A stretch of DNA of 64,000 nt, from NCBI GenBank assembly GCA_934718155.1, contig CAKUZF010000005.1, forward strand, positions 1 through 64,000. Reading direction: 5' to 3'. The position numbers and the translations under genes are program-made. The notes beneath the pieces are model-generated. The model made no database searches. It was not told where the DNA came from and saw only the letters and a program-made list of their open reading frames with translations. The DNA is from an uncultured Parabacteroides sp. GTDB taxonomy: Bacteria; Bacteroidota; Bacteroidia; Bacteroidales; Tannerellaceae. Position 1 is the first letter of the stretch; every line of letters begins with the position of its first letter. Of this stretch, positions 45,049 through 52,903 are shown in pieces.

Positions 45049-45092
45049 AAAATTCCCAAGATTTTCAATATAAAATTCCCAAGATTTTCAAT
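45049..45092. repeat. Two tandem 21-bp direct repeats, 23-bp period
   Basis: Two exact copies of a 21-base unit (45049-45069 and 45072-45092, key core AATTCCCAAGATTTTC) lie head to tail. The second copy overlaps the last stop codon of the broken AAA ATPase frame. The A/T-rich composition differs from the surrounding genome. Confidence 0.85.
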
Positions 45093-45438
45093 TTACGGAG
45101 AATAGCATGGAAATAGGTTCATTTACAGAAGCCGTATCGAAATGATAATAAAGGTTTTAGAGCCGCTTTACGATGTTTTCATCAACAAACGACTGCAAGG
45201 TCATAGCCTTAAAAATATCCATAGCGGCAATAACCGTACTCTTGCCAGAACCATTAGCTCCATAAATGGCCGCAGTTCTGAGAATACGCTTATTGTTGTC
45301 TATGACAGACACATTGGACGTACCATTATTGCCCTCGCACTCCTTTACGGTCGTACTGGCAACCATACTAAGCGAAACTTCATCCCTATAAGACATGAAG
45401 TTTCTAATTGTAAAAAAATGTGCCCTTTTATGTTGCAT
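45088..45438 (-). pseudogene. Truncated AAA family ATPase (COG1106-like) fragment
   Basis: From ATG 45438 the frame reads an N-terminal AAA_15/AAA_21-type sequence: FFTIRNFMSYRDEVSLSM, then AIYGANGSGKSTVIAAM with an intact Walker A. An in-frame TAA at 45157-45159 ends it after 93 residues. Beyond that stop the same frame still reads a plausible continuation (YYHFDTASVNEPISM) before a second stop at 45088. Intact relatives have about 400 residues including a Walker B far downstream, which is absent. They are often found in phage-defence (abortive infection-type) loci. Low GC against its neighbours suggests past transfer. It is therefore a decayed fragment. Confidence 0.75.
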
Positions 45439-45480
45439 GATCCATACAACTTTGATTTCCTGACGATGACAGAAGTTTCA
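45430..45480 (+). pseudogene. Possible remnant of a DUF1016 (YhcG-type) nuclease
   Basis: The plus-strand frame reads MLHDPYNFDFLTMTEVS. DPY-x-FDFL followed by a short acidic turn is, from memory, a hallmark of the start of the PDDEXK domain of DUF1016/YhcG proteins. Only about 17 codons match, then the frame drifts into unrelated sequence ending at 45624. It abuts the divergent AAA ATPase fragment, so two broken genes meet here. Confidence 0.45.
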
Positions 45481-45614
45481 AAAAAATACAATAACTGTCT
45501 AGATACAGCAAGGGATGGAGTCGCCTACAAGAGCCTCCTCCTCCAGGCTAAGCAGGCGGGCGTAGAGCTCCCCAATTCCTTCCGACACGCCTTCAACCTC
45601 CACACCAGATTCGA

Positions 45615-45735
45615 GGCCAATTAGGCCAAAAAGGCCAAAAGGCCAAGCGGCCAAAAATGGCCAAAAACAGAGAAAATAGCAAAAAATGGCTTTTTTACTT
45701 AAGAATGGCCTAATGGCCACTTGGCCTTTTTGGCC
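45615..45735. repeat. Clustered GGCC repeat forming a large imperfect inverted repeat
   Basis: Ten GGCC sites occur in two groups: six at 45615-45662 (spacing 8-10 bases) and four at 45707-45735 (spacing 8-9 bases). The units between them are mostly A runs on the left and T-containing on the right, so the left group pairs imperfectly with the right group over about 30 bases, around a 45-base A/T-rich loop. It does not encode a recognisable protein. Confidence 0.8.
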
Positions 45736-46090
45736 TTTCGTGAGGACTACACCTTCAGCGACAAGATCGCTCCAACCGACTGCCCCAGCTTATGCCGGGG
45801 CATCCTCGACAGTCAGGCCGACACCGTGGGGAGCGACAAGATGATGCTCGGCGCTCAGGACAATATCTCAAGGTTCTCGCAGCACAGCTACTTCTGCATC
45901 TGCTGCGGCTTCGCCTCGAAGAAGGGGGTGCAACCTGCCATCCAGCAAGCAGCTGCTGCGCCTCCTCAAGGCACGCAACAAGATGTCCTCGCAACGTATG
46001 GCATCGCACGGCAACGCACCAGCGCCTACGGCGCATGTCGTAATTTTGTGACACGGAAACGATACGAAGGCATCAGGCTGGAGGGGCGCT
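45736..46090. other. GC-rich stretch with no recognisable gene
   Basis: All three forward frames are open for long stretches (one from 45721 to 46152), but none reads as a known domain, and minus-strand frames are rich in Arg, Ser and Cys in the manner of noncoding GC-rich DNA. A short CCCC/GGGG hairpin occurs at 45783-45801. It may be the remains of an older gene. Confidence 0.5.
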
Positions 46091-46260
46091 GCTCTAAGGC
46101 TGCTCCGAGGTTGCTCCGAGGTTGCTCTAATGTTTCTCTAATCCGCGGTTAGAGAAACGTTAGAGAAACATTAGAGAAACGATAGAGCTCGATTAGAGCT
46201 ACTGCCTTGCAGCTTGGGAACTCCGGCCTTCGAACAGCGTTCGAGCGGCGTTCGAGTGCC
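46091..46260. repeat. 11-bp-period tandem array arranged around a dyad
   Basis: Five left units at 46091-46145 (GCTCTAAGGCT, GCTCCGAGGTT twice, GCTCTAATGTT, TCTCTAATCCG) face five right units at 46148-46202 (GTTAGAGAAAC twice, ATTAGAGAAAC, GATAGAGCTCG, ATTAGAGCTAC). The right units are approximately the reverse complement of the left. A second run of three 11-bp units follows at 46228-46260 (CTTCGAACAGC, GTTCGAGCGGC, GTTCGAGTGCC). An 11-base period breaks reading frames, so it is noncoding, and is close to one helical turn. Confidence 0.85.
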
Positions 46261-46420
46261 TCCTGACAGCCCTCCGCGACAATTGTTTTTTTCAACCCAG
46301 ACCCCAACGCCTCCGTGGGTCGCCCCGACAAGGGGTTAACGGGGAGGCACGACTAACATGGCAGATTCATTGGAATGCCTCCGCAACCTTGTTGAGCGGC
46401 TATTTTTCCCCCCGAAAGGC

Positions 46421-46450
46421 TTGCGTGTCTCGATATAAAGCGTATCTTTG
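46421..46450 (+). promoter_or_regulatory. Bacteroidetes promoter for the OmpA-family gene
   Basis: TTG at 46421-46423, 19-base spacing, then TATCTTTG at 46443-46450, an exact TAnnTTTG. The gene starts at 46581, giving an untranslated leader of about 125 bases in which I see no clear structure. Confidence 0.7.
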
Positions 46451-46580
46451 CCCCAATCAAGTACAACTAAAATGCCAAAGCAAAACGTAGAGAATAGATC
46501 AGTGATAGCGTTTTAGATAAAGGTTGAGTCTTGGTGATAGATGTTGTTAATTGGAATGGTAATGTAAATCTTTTAGAAAC

Positions 46581-47930
46581 ATGATGGAGACGAATAAGCA
46601 TATGCATTTCGGAAGATTGAAAAGAGTCTTGTTGGCGGCCGCGATGGCGTGTACGCTGAGTAGCGCCCCCGGATGGGCGCAATGGGCTACGGAGATGGAT
46701 TGGTATGTCGGTGCGGGAGCGGGCATGCGTTTCAACGGCACCAACTTCTCGCAGATCAAGAAGGGTTTTCAGGCGGGCGACAAATATGTGGCGAGTGGCC
46801 TCTTCTCTCTGTTCGTGCAGGGAGAGTTTGGCGCGAACCGCAATTACGCTTTCCGTCCGCAGCTGTCGATCTTGAGCCGAGGCGGAAAGATGACCGACAT
46901 CCAGTTTGATTATCCGGCTGGCCAGACAAATCCTTATCACGATGTTTATTATCGCATCAAGGGGCATTACTTCGACTTTCGGGTGCCCTTGATCGTGAAT
47001 GTGGGCGCGGCCTATTGGCAGGTGCGCCCCTATGCGTTTGTCGCGCCCGTGCTGGGCATCGCTACGGGTGGACACATCCAGCTGCATTATGCCGATGCCG
47101 ACAACGTCAATAAGATGGAGGAGGTGAAGGTGACGAACGCCAACCTCAGCTCGACCAACTTCGCCGCGCAGTTTGGCATAGGAGCGAAGCTGGGCCTGCC
47201 GCTCTTCCACGACATTTGCTACCTGGGCTTGGAGCTGGCCTACGAGCATGGCATCAGCGACACCTACTCGAAGAAGGAGAAGAACCACCAGGCCGAGAAC
47301 ACGGTGCCTATCTTCGACAAGAACTACAAGATCACGGGCAGCCGACACTTCAAGGGCTTCGAGCTGCAGGTGAACTTCTCGGTGCCCTTCAGCGCCTTCA
47401 GCAAGGCGGCGAAACGCAAGAGGGCCGCCCAGACAGCTACGACTACTACGACCTACATCGTGCCCGTGGCCGCCCAGACAGTCGAAGAGGAGCCCGTGAC
47501 CGCCCAGCCCGTGGCCGACGAGGGGAAGCGAATCTATACGCTCGACGAGATCGAGGCGATGATAGCCGACGGCCAGTCGGTCGTTGGCAAGACGATCTAT
47601 GCGATCGACGACATCACGTTCAACTTCGCCCAGAGCACCATTCGCCCCGAGTCGTTCGGCTACCTGAACCGCTTGGCGCGTACGATTGTCAAGACGAACA
47701 GCCGGGTGCTGGTGAGTGGTCACACCGACAGTGCGGGCTCCGACGAGGTGAACATGAAGCTCTCGAAAGAGCGGGCGGAAGCGGTGTTGGAGTATCTGGT
47801 GAAGCAGGGCGTGAGCCGCCGCAAGCTGTCGTACGACTTCTATGGCAAGAGCCGCCCCATCTCCGACAACAGCACGTCGGGCGGAAGGGCCCTCAATCGG
47901 CGTGTGGAGTTTACGATCCTCGAGGATTGA
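46581..47930 (+). CDS. OmpA-family outer-membrane protein with N-terminal barrel
   Basis: The 449-residue protein has a signal peptide ending near GWAQ (residue 34), an outer-membrane barrel region (about 40-275) with strand-like aromatic alternation, a Thr/Pro/Glu-rich linker (about 280-310), and a C-terminal OmpA peptidoglycan-binding domain (about 345-449) with FNFAQSTIRPES, the VSGHTDSAGS motif and LSKERAEAVLEYL. It should link the outer membrane to the cell wall. A long leader and its own promoter precede it. Confidence 0.92.
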   Translation: MMETNKHMHFGRLKRVLLAAAMACTLSSAPGWAQWATEMDWYVGAGAGMRFNGTNFSQIKKGFQAGDKYVASGLFSLFVQGEFGANRNYAFRPQLSILSRGGKMTDIQFDYPAGQTNPYHDVYYRIKGHYFDFRVPLIVNVGAAYWQVRPYAFVAPVLGIATGGHIQLHYADADNVNKMEEVKVTNANLSSTNFAAQFGIGAKLGLPLFHDICYLGLELAYEHGISDTYSKKEKNHQAENTVPIFDKNYKITGSRHFKGFELQVNFSVPFSAFSKAAKRKRAAQTATTTTTYIVPVAAQTVEEEPVTAQPVADEGKRIYTLDEIEAMIADGQSVVGKTIYAIDDITFNFAQSTIRPESFGYLNRLARTIVKTNSRVLVSGHTDSAGSDEVNMKLSKERAEAVLEYLVKQGVSRRKLSYDFYGKSRPISDNSTSGGRALNRRVEFTILED

Positions 47931-47983
47931 TGAGTGTGTGTGTAGGTAGTTTTTAGATGAACCATAAAAAATTCAAATGAGTT

Positions 47984-49354
47984 ATGCAGATATTGAGATG
48001 GACCTATAAGTTGGCGTTGGCGGCCTGCTGCATGTTGCAGCTTACGGCCTGCTTGGAGGATGGGGTGGAGACCATCGTGATTGAGAACGCCACTTTGAAG
48101 GATCAAGATAAGACGGATGAGGACAACAAACCGGGTGAGGACGAGAAACCCGGCGAAGGCGACAAGCCGGGCGAGGGCGACAAGCCCGGAACCACGGAGC
48201 AGGATAAGACCGTGGTGGTCGGCTCGGACGAGAGCGCGACCATCGAGCGTGTGGGCTTCAAGCTTATCGTGCCGAATGGAGCCGTGCCGATGACGAGCAC
48301 GGGCGAGCACGGGAAGGTGGCCTTCTCGATGCAATACGTGCAGCCCGACAACCTGCCTGCCCCGCTTCCCTATGGCGCACGGCAGATTAGCGATGCGAGC
48401 GTGAAGATCGAGCCGATGAACTTCGTGTTCTACAGCCCGCTGATTCTCTGTTCGCCCACGCAGCAGCAACCGGATGCGACCCTCTTGCACTACAACGACT
48501 ATACGGAGAAATGGGAGGTGATGCCCTTCTCGCGTCGCAACGCCGACGGTACGACCGACGCCGCCCTGATCACGTTGGGCTACTTCGTATTGGTGCAGTA
48601 TCCCTATGCCGACCAGCAGCTGGGAGGCGTCAGGATGCGCAAGCCCTACTTAGACGACGCGTATTACTACTACCTGACCTTGACTCCCGTTGATGGCAAT
48701 GCCAACGACCTGCGAAGAATCTCTTTCGCGGCCAAGGGCGACGATCTGTATATGTCGAATGTGCCCAAGGGCACCTATGCCGTGACGATCTCGCGCGAGA
48801 AACGCCAGTCGTGGGAATATCCCTCCGAGCAGATGGACTATTGCACGACGCACAACGTCACGGTGGCCAACAGCCTCGTCGTGGAGGGCGACGATTTTGC
48901 CGACTACGTGGGCTGGACGGACATCGACTTTACCAACGGAAAGTGGAGCGTGGGCCGCACGATGGATTGGAGCTTGATGACCACCTCGTATGGCACGGGT
49001 AAGTTCCAGGTCACGCTGTCGTGGGTCAATGCCTCGTCGAACGCTTATACCGACTATGACTTGCATCTGTATGGCCCCGACGGCATCCACATCTATTACG
49101 ACCAGAAGACGGCGGGCAACTTGGCCTTGGATCGCGACTGCGTGAAGGAGCCGGGCTATGCCATCGAGAATCTCTTTAGCGTGAACGACAATTTCGCGCC
49201 GGGCGAATACATCATCAAGGTGCAGCACTATGGCGGACTGACGGGCAAGCGCTTCAACTGCCGCATCATCCTGGGCGGCCAGGTGGTGAAGTCGATCTCG
49301 GGCGAGATCAGGGAAGACTTAGGGGTTCAGGAGATCTATCGCTTCGCGCTATAG
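47984..49354 (+). CDS. Surface lipoprotein with possible ZU5-like and DUF2135-like domains
   Basis: The 456-residue protein has a lipobox ending at Cys23 (LTAC) and a short Lys-Pro-Gly-Glu-Asp repeat linker (about 48-72). A region near 85-210 starts GFKLIVPNGAVPM, like ZU5 domains. The C-terminal part (about 340-430) reads VTLSWVNAS...DYDLHLYGPDGIHIYY, then the PGEYIIKVQHYGG segment, which resembles DUF2135/YfaP folds. Both domain names are my recognition, not tested. No catalytic motif is seen; it is likely an adhesive or structural surface protein. It follows the OmpA gene by 53 bases. Confidence 0.72.
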   Translation: MQILRWTYKLALAACCMLQLTACLEDGVETIVIENATLKDQDKTDEDNKPGEDEKPGEGDKPGEGDKPGTTEQDKTVVVGSDESATIERVGFKLIVPNGAVPMTSTGEHGKVAFSMQYVQPDNLPAPLPYGARQISDASVKIEPMNFVFYSPLILCSPTQQQPDATLLHYNDYTEKWEVMPFSRRNADGTTDAALITLGYFVLVQYPYADQQLGGVRMRKPYLDDAYYYYLTLTPVDGNANDLRRISFAAKGDDLYMSNVPKGTYAVTISREKRQSWEYPSEQMDYCTTHNVTVANSLVVEGDDFADYVGWTDIDFTNGKWSVGRTMDWSLMTTSYGTGKFQVTLSWVNASSNAYTDYDLHLYGPDGIHIYYDQKTAGNLALDRDCVKEPGYAIENLFSVNDNFAPGEYIIKVQHYGGLTGKRFNCRIILGGQVVKSISGEIREDLGVQEIYRFAL

Positions 49355-49379
49355 GTGTCGGGGGGGGACAAAAACAGAA

Positions 49380-49414
49380 GAGGCGGCTATCGAAAATAGC
49401 TGCCTCTTTTTTTG
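49380..49414 (+). terminator. Intrinsic terminator after the surface lipoprotein gene
   Basis: An 11-bp stem with one G:T pair (49380-49390 with 49396-49406) is followed by about eight T. Confidence 0.85.
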
Positions 49415-49446
49415 TTAGGTTGAATGGGAGGGAGGCGGGCGTATTT

Positions 49447-49493
49447 GGCATGTCGCCGCCCGTTCTGGCATGTCGCCGCCCGCTCTGGCATGC
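49447..49493. repeat. 20-bp tandem repeat between convergent genes
   Basis: Two 20-base units (49447-49466 and 49467-49486; key core GGCATGTCGCCGCCC, one base differing near the end) and a partial third (49487-49493) lie between the lipoprotein terminator and the end of the ApbE frame. A further 8-bp GC hairpin occurs at 49500-49527, possibly a terminator for the minus-strand operon. Confidence 0.8.
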
Positions 49494-49542
49494 GGGGGAG
49501 GCGGGAGGAATGCCCCGCTCTCCCGCCGTCTGTTTTTGCTTT

Positions 49543-52272
49543 TTAGGGATTCTCGAGGATGGAGAGGGCTTGCCGGTTGGGCAGGTAGCGCAGCATGCCC
49601 TTGGAATAGGCGGTGCGCTGTGTGCCTGTCGAGTCGGCATAGATCAGGAAGTAGTCGATGTCTTGTCGCGCGTCGGCAAACGCCTTGGCTCCCTCTACGC
49701 CCAGCACCATGCAGGTGGTGGCGCATGCGTCGGCCGTCATGCAATCGTCGGCCACGATCGTGGCGCTCAGCACGTTCTGTCCGGCGGGATAGCCCGTGGC
49801 GGGATTGATGGTGTGGGCGTATTTGCGCCCGTCCTTCACGTAGAAGTTGCGATAGTCGCCCGAGGTGGCGATGCCTCCCTTGCGGTTGAGCTGCACGATC
49901 TCTTCCACGTCGTTGCGCACGCCGTTGGCCTCATCCTCCGGCTTGTTGATGCCGATGCGCCATCCCTCTCCCTTGGGATTGATGCCGCTCATGGTCACCT
50001 CGCCTCCGATCTCGACCATATAGTTGCTCACGCCGTTGCGTTCGAGCAGGCGGGCAATCACGTCGCAGGCGTAGCCCTTGGCGATCGCCGCGCAGTCGAT
50101 CATCAGCCGTGGGTCTTCCTTCACGACCCTCCTTCCCGCTAAGCGCACCTTCTGGTAGCCCACGAAGGCCCGCAGGCTATCCACCTTCTCGGGGGTCGCG
50201 TCGGCCATGTTCTTGAAGCCGAAGCCCCAAAGGTTGACCAGCGGAGCGCAGGTGATGTCGAAGGCTCCGCCGGATTGCGCCGAGATGGTCTGCGCCTTGC
50301 TGAACACTTCGGCGAACCAATCGTCTACCTCAACCTCTTCGTTGCGGTTCACCTTCGAGATGATGGAGTTGGGGTTGAAGGGGTTGAGCGAGAGGTTGAA
50401 GCGCTGAAACTCCTGGTCGATCGAGTCGGTCAGGAGCTGGGCCGACTGATACTTGATGTGATAGAGCGTGCCGAACATGGTGCCGCTCTCTTCGAAATAC
50501 TCCTTCTTGCCCTCCGTGCAGGCGGCGAAGAGGGTGCAAACCAGGGCCATCAAGAGCGAGAGCAGGTAGCCGCCCTTCATCGGCGAGGCGCTGCCCTTCG
50601 TGTAGGTGCGCAAGATGCCCTTCTTGGGTGCGGCGGTCGGTCGCTGCCAATGGCTCTTACGCTCGGCAAGGAGCCGCTCGATGGCGTCGGCGGGTTGGAG
50701 TTGGCCCTTTGCGCCTACGATGTCTAAGCGGCGGTTGGGAATGTCGATATGGATCAGGTCGCCCTCCTCGACCAGGGCGATCGGGCCGCCCTCGGAGGCT
50801 TCGGGCGAGACATGGCCGATGGCGGGCCCTCGTGTGGCCCCTGAGAATCGGCCGTCGGTGATGAGGGCGATCGTCTCCACCAGTTCGGGATCGGAGGCGA
50901 TGGCCTCGGTGGTGTAGAACATCTCGGGCATACCGCTTCCCTTCGGCCCCTCGTAGCGGATGAAGACCGCCTCGCCCGGATGGATCCGCTTTTGCAGGAC
51001 GGCCTCGATGGCCTTCTCCTCGCAGTCGAACACGCGGGCTTTCAGCGTGACATCCATTAGCTTGGGCGAGATGGCAGAGTGTTTCACGACCGCTCCCTCG
51101 GGGGCTAAGTTGCCCTTCAGGATGGCGATGGCTCCCTGCGGACTGATCGGGGCGGAGTGGGGCTTGATCACGTCGCCCGGCGCGACGCCCTTGGCTTTCA
51201 GATAGGCGTGGCAGCGGCTGTAGTAGTCGCTCTGTCGCAGCGCCTCCAAGTTCTCGCCTACGCTCTTTCCCGTGACGGTCAGCGCGTCTAAGTGTAGGTG
51301 CTCCTTGATCTCCTCCATGACGGCTGGCACACCGCCGGCGTACCAGAAGTACTCGCCCGGCCAGTAGCCGCTGGGACGGATGTTCAGCAGATAGGGGATG
51401 CGGCGGTGGATCTCGTCGAACAGTTCGGGGCGCAGCTCCAACCCTAATTCGTGTGCGATGGCAGGCAGATGGAGCAGGCTGTTGCTCGATCCGGCGATGG
51501 CCGCATGCACCATGATGGCATTCTCGAAGGCCTTCATCGTCAGGATCTGAGAGGGGCGTAGCTCCTCTTTGGCGATCGCTAACGCCCGTTCGCCCGTCCG
51601 CTCTGCGGTTTGCCTCAGCTCCGGCAGGTGGGTGGGGATCAGGGCCGATCCGGGCAGGGCCATTCCCAAGGCCTCGGCCATGATCTGCATCGTCGAGGCG
51701 GTGCCCATGAAGGAGCAGGCTCCGCAAGCGGGGCAAGCGTCGCGTTTATAGGTCATAAATTGCTCTTCGCTGATCTCCTTGCGCTCATACTGGGCGCTGT
51801 AGGTGCCGATCTGTTCGAGTGTCAGGAGGTTGGGTCCGGCCTTCATGATGCCGCCAGGCATAAACAGGGCGGGCATGTCGAGGCGGGCGATCGCCATCAG
51901 ATGGGCGGGCACAGACTTATCGCAGCTGGCGATGAACACGCCTGCGTCGAACGGAGTGGCCTTGACGTGGATCTCCATCATGGCGGTCATGATGTCGCGC
52001 GAGACGAGCGAATAGTTCATGCCCTCGTGGCCCTGCGCCTCGCCGTCGCACATGTCGGTGACGTAATAGTTGGCTGCTCGTCCGCCGGCGGCACGGATGC
52101 CTGCTCCTGCCTCGGCCACGAGTGTGTCTAAGTGGGCGCTGCCCGGATGGCTGTGTCCGTAGCTGCTCTCCACGATGATTTGCGGCTTGCTCAATTCCTC
52201 GATTGTCCAGCCGCTGCCCAGCCGGAGCGAGTCCAGCTCCGGGGCCAGTTTGCGTAATGATTGACTAATCAC
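49543..52272 (-). CDS. IlvD/Edd-family dehydratase read in frame into an ApbE lipoprotein (FAD:protein FMN transferase)
   Basis: One 909-residue frame starts at GTG 52272. Residues 1-560 are an IlvD/Edd dehydratase with the iron-sulfur Cys motifs DMCDGE, SCDKSVPAH and CPACGACSFMGTAS; it should dehydrate a sugar acid or dihydroxy acid. No stop separates it from an ApbE protein whose own natural start is the ATG at 50580: MKGGYLLSLLMALVCTLFAAC is a lipoprotein signal sequence. ApbE attaches FMN to Thr of periplasmic or membrane flavoproteins; its IDCAAIAKGYACDV, INPATGYP and TADACATT motifs are visible. Either a true fusion exists or ApbE starts internally. A cytosolic enzyme joined to an export signal is topologically odd. 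Confidence 0.85.
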   Translation of the reverse strand: MISQSLRKLAPELDSLRLGSGWTIEELSKPQIIVESSYGHSHPGSAHLDTLVAEAGAGIRAAGGRAANYYVTDMCDGEAQGHEGMNYSLVSRDIMTAMMEIHVKATPFDAGVFIASCDKSVPAHLMAIARLDMPALFMPGGIMKAGPNLLTLEQIGTYSAQYERKEISEEQFMTYKRDACPACGACSFMGTASTMQIMAEALGMALPGSALIPTHLPELRQTAERTGERALAIAKEELRPSQILTMKAFENAIMVHAAIAGSSNSLLHLPAIAHELGLELRPELFDEIHRRIPYLLNIRPSGYWPGEYFWYAGGVPAVMEEIKEHLHLDALTVTGKSVGENLEALRQSDYYSRCHAYLKAKGVAPGDVIKPHSAPISPQGAIAILKGNLAPEGAVVKHSAISPKLMDVTLKARVFDCEEKAIEAVLQKRIHPGEAVFIRYEGPKGSGMPEMFYTTEAIASDPELVETIALITDGRFSGATRGPAIGHVSPEASEGGPIALVEEGDLIHIDIPNRRLDIVGAKGQLQPADAIERLLAERKSHWQRPTAAPKKGILRTYTKGSASPMKGGYLLSLLMALVCTLFAACTEGKKEYFEESGTMFGTLYHIKYQSAQLLTDSIDQEFQRFNLSLNPFNPNSIISKVNRNEEVEVDDWFAEVFSKAQTISAQSGGAFDITCAPLVNLWGFGFKNMADATPEKVDSLRAFVGYQKVRLAGRRVVKEDPRLMIDCAAIAKGYACDVIARLLERNGVSNYMVEIGGEVTMSGINPKGEGWRIGINKPEDEANGVRNDVEEIVQLNRKGGIATSGDYRNFYVKDGRKYAHTINPATGYPAGQNVLSATIVADDCMTADACATTCMVLGVEGAKAFADARQDIDYFLIYADSTGTQRTAYSKGMLRYLPNRQALSILENP

Positions 52273-52320
52273 GTGTTTCTTATTAATTAGGAGTGATGTG
52301 TGTGCGCTGGCTTAGCGGGC

Positions 52321-52890
52321 CTATGCCGCTAACAGCGTGTGTTCTATCAATATCTTGGTGCCCAATCCGATGAGGATGAGCCCCCCGATCAAATCCAGCT
52401 TCAGGTCGATGCGCTTGCCCACCTGGTTGCCGAAGAAGACGCCGAAGGAGGAGATCAGCAGCGTGACGACCCCGATGATCGAGGCCTCGACGACGATGGG
52501 CGAATGGAGCACGGCCAGCGAGATGCCCACCGCCATCGCGTCGATGCTGGTGGCTACTCCCAAGGTGCAGAGCGTGCGGAAGTTAAGCGGGTCGAACCGT
52601 TCCTCTTCTTCTTTGCTTTGGAAGCTTTCATACACCATCTTGCCGCCCAAATAGAGCAGCAGGGCGAAGGCGATCCAATGATCGACGGAGGTGATGAACC
52701 GCTCGAAGCCGATGCCGATCAGATAGCCCGCCAAGGTGAGCCCGGCCTGAAACAGGCCCAGCACACTGGCCATCTTCAGCAGGCTCCCCATCGAATAACG
52801 CTCCTTCATGATGGCTCCGCCCGTGACCGACACGGCCAGGCTGTCCATCGATAAGCCTATGGCCAACAGCAGAATCTCAACGTAATGCAT
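52321..52890 (-). CDS. mntP: MntP-like manganese efflux pump
   Basis: The 189-residue inner-membrane protein has six hydrophobic helices in two repeats, each with a conserved Asp motif: GLSMDSLAVS in helix 1 and ATSIDAMAVG in helix 4. MntP proteins export manganese. No yybP-ykoY riboswitch is visible before it; instead it lies 13 bases after the nitroreductase stop inside an operon, so manganese control by a leader is unlikely here. Confidence 0.93.
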   Translation of the reverse strand: MHYVEILLLAIGLSMDSLAVSVTGGAIMKERYSMGSLLKMASVLGLFQAGLTLAGYLIGIGFERFITSVDHWIAFALLLYLGGKMVYESFQSKEEEERFDPLNFRTLCTLGVATSIDAMAVGISLAVLHSPIVVEASIIGVVTLLISSFGVFFGNQVGKRIDLKLDLIGGLILIGLGTKILIEHTLLAA

Positions 52891-52903
52891 GACGCGTGAA
52901 GGT

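Noticed and set aside
45499..45720. Minus-strand frame through the GGCC array
   Set aside because: Half of it translates the GGCC repeat into Phe/Trp/Leu-rich sequence. There is no start context and no domain.
45721..46152. Plus-strand open frame of 143 codons in the repeat island
   Set aside because: No domain, and it runs into the 11-bp repeats, whose period is incompatible with coding. It is kept only as unexplained sequence.
46091..46260. CRISPR array
   Set aside because: Units are 11 bp with no spacers of 30 bases or so, and no cas genes are present.
52891..52903. Manganese riboswitch before mntP
   Set aside because: Only 13 bases separate mntP from the upstream nitroreductase gene in the same operon.
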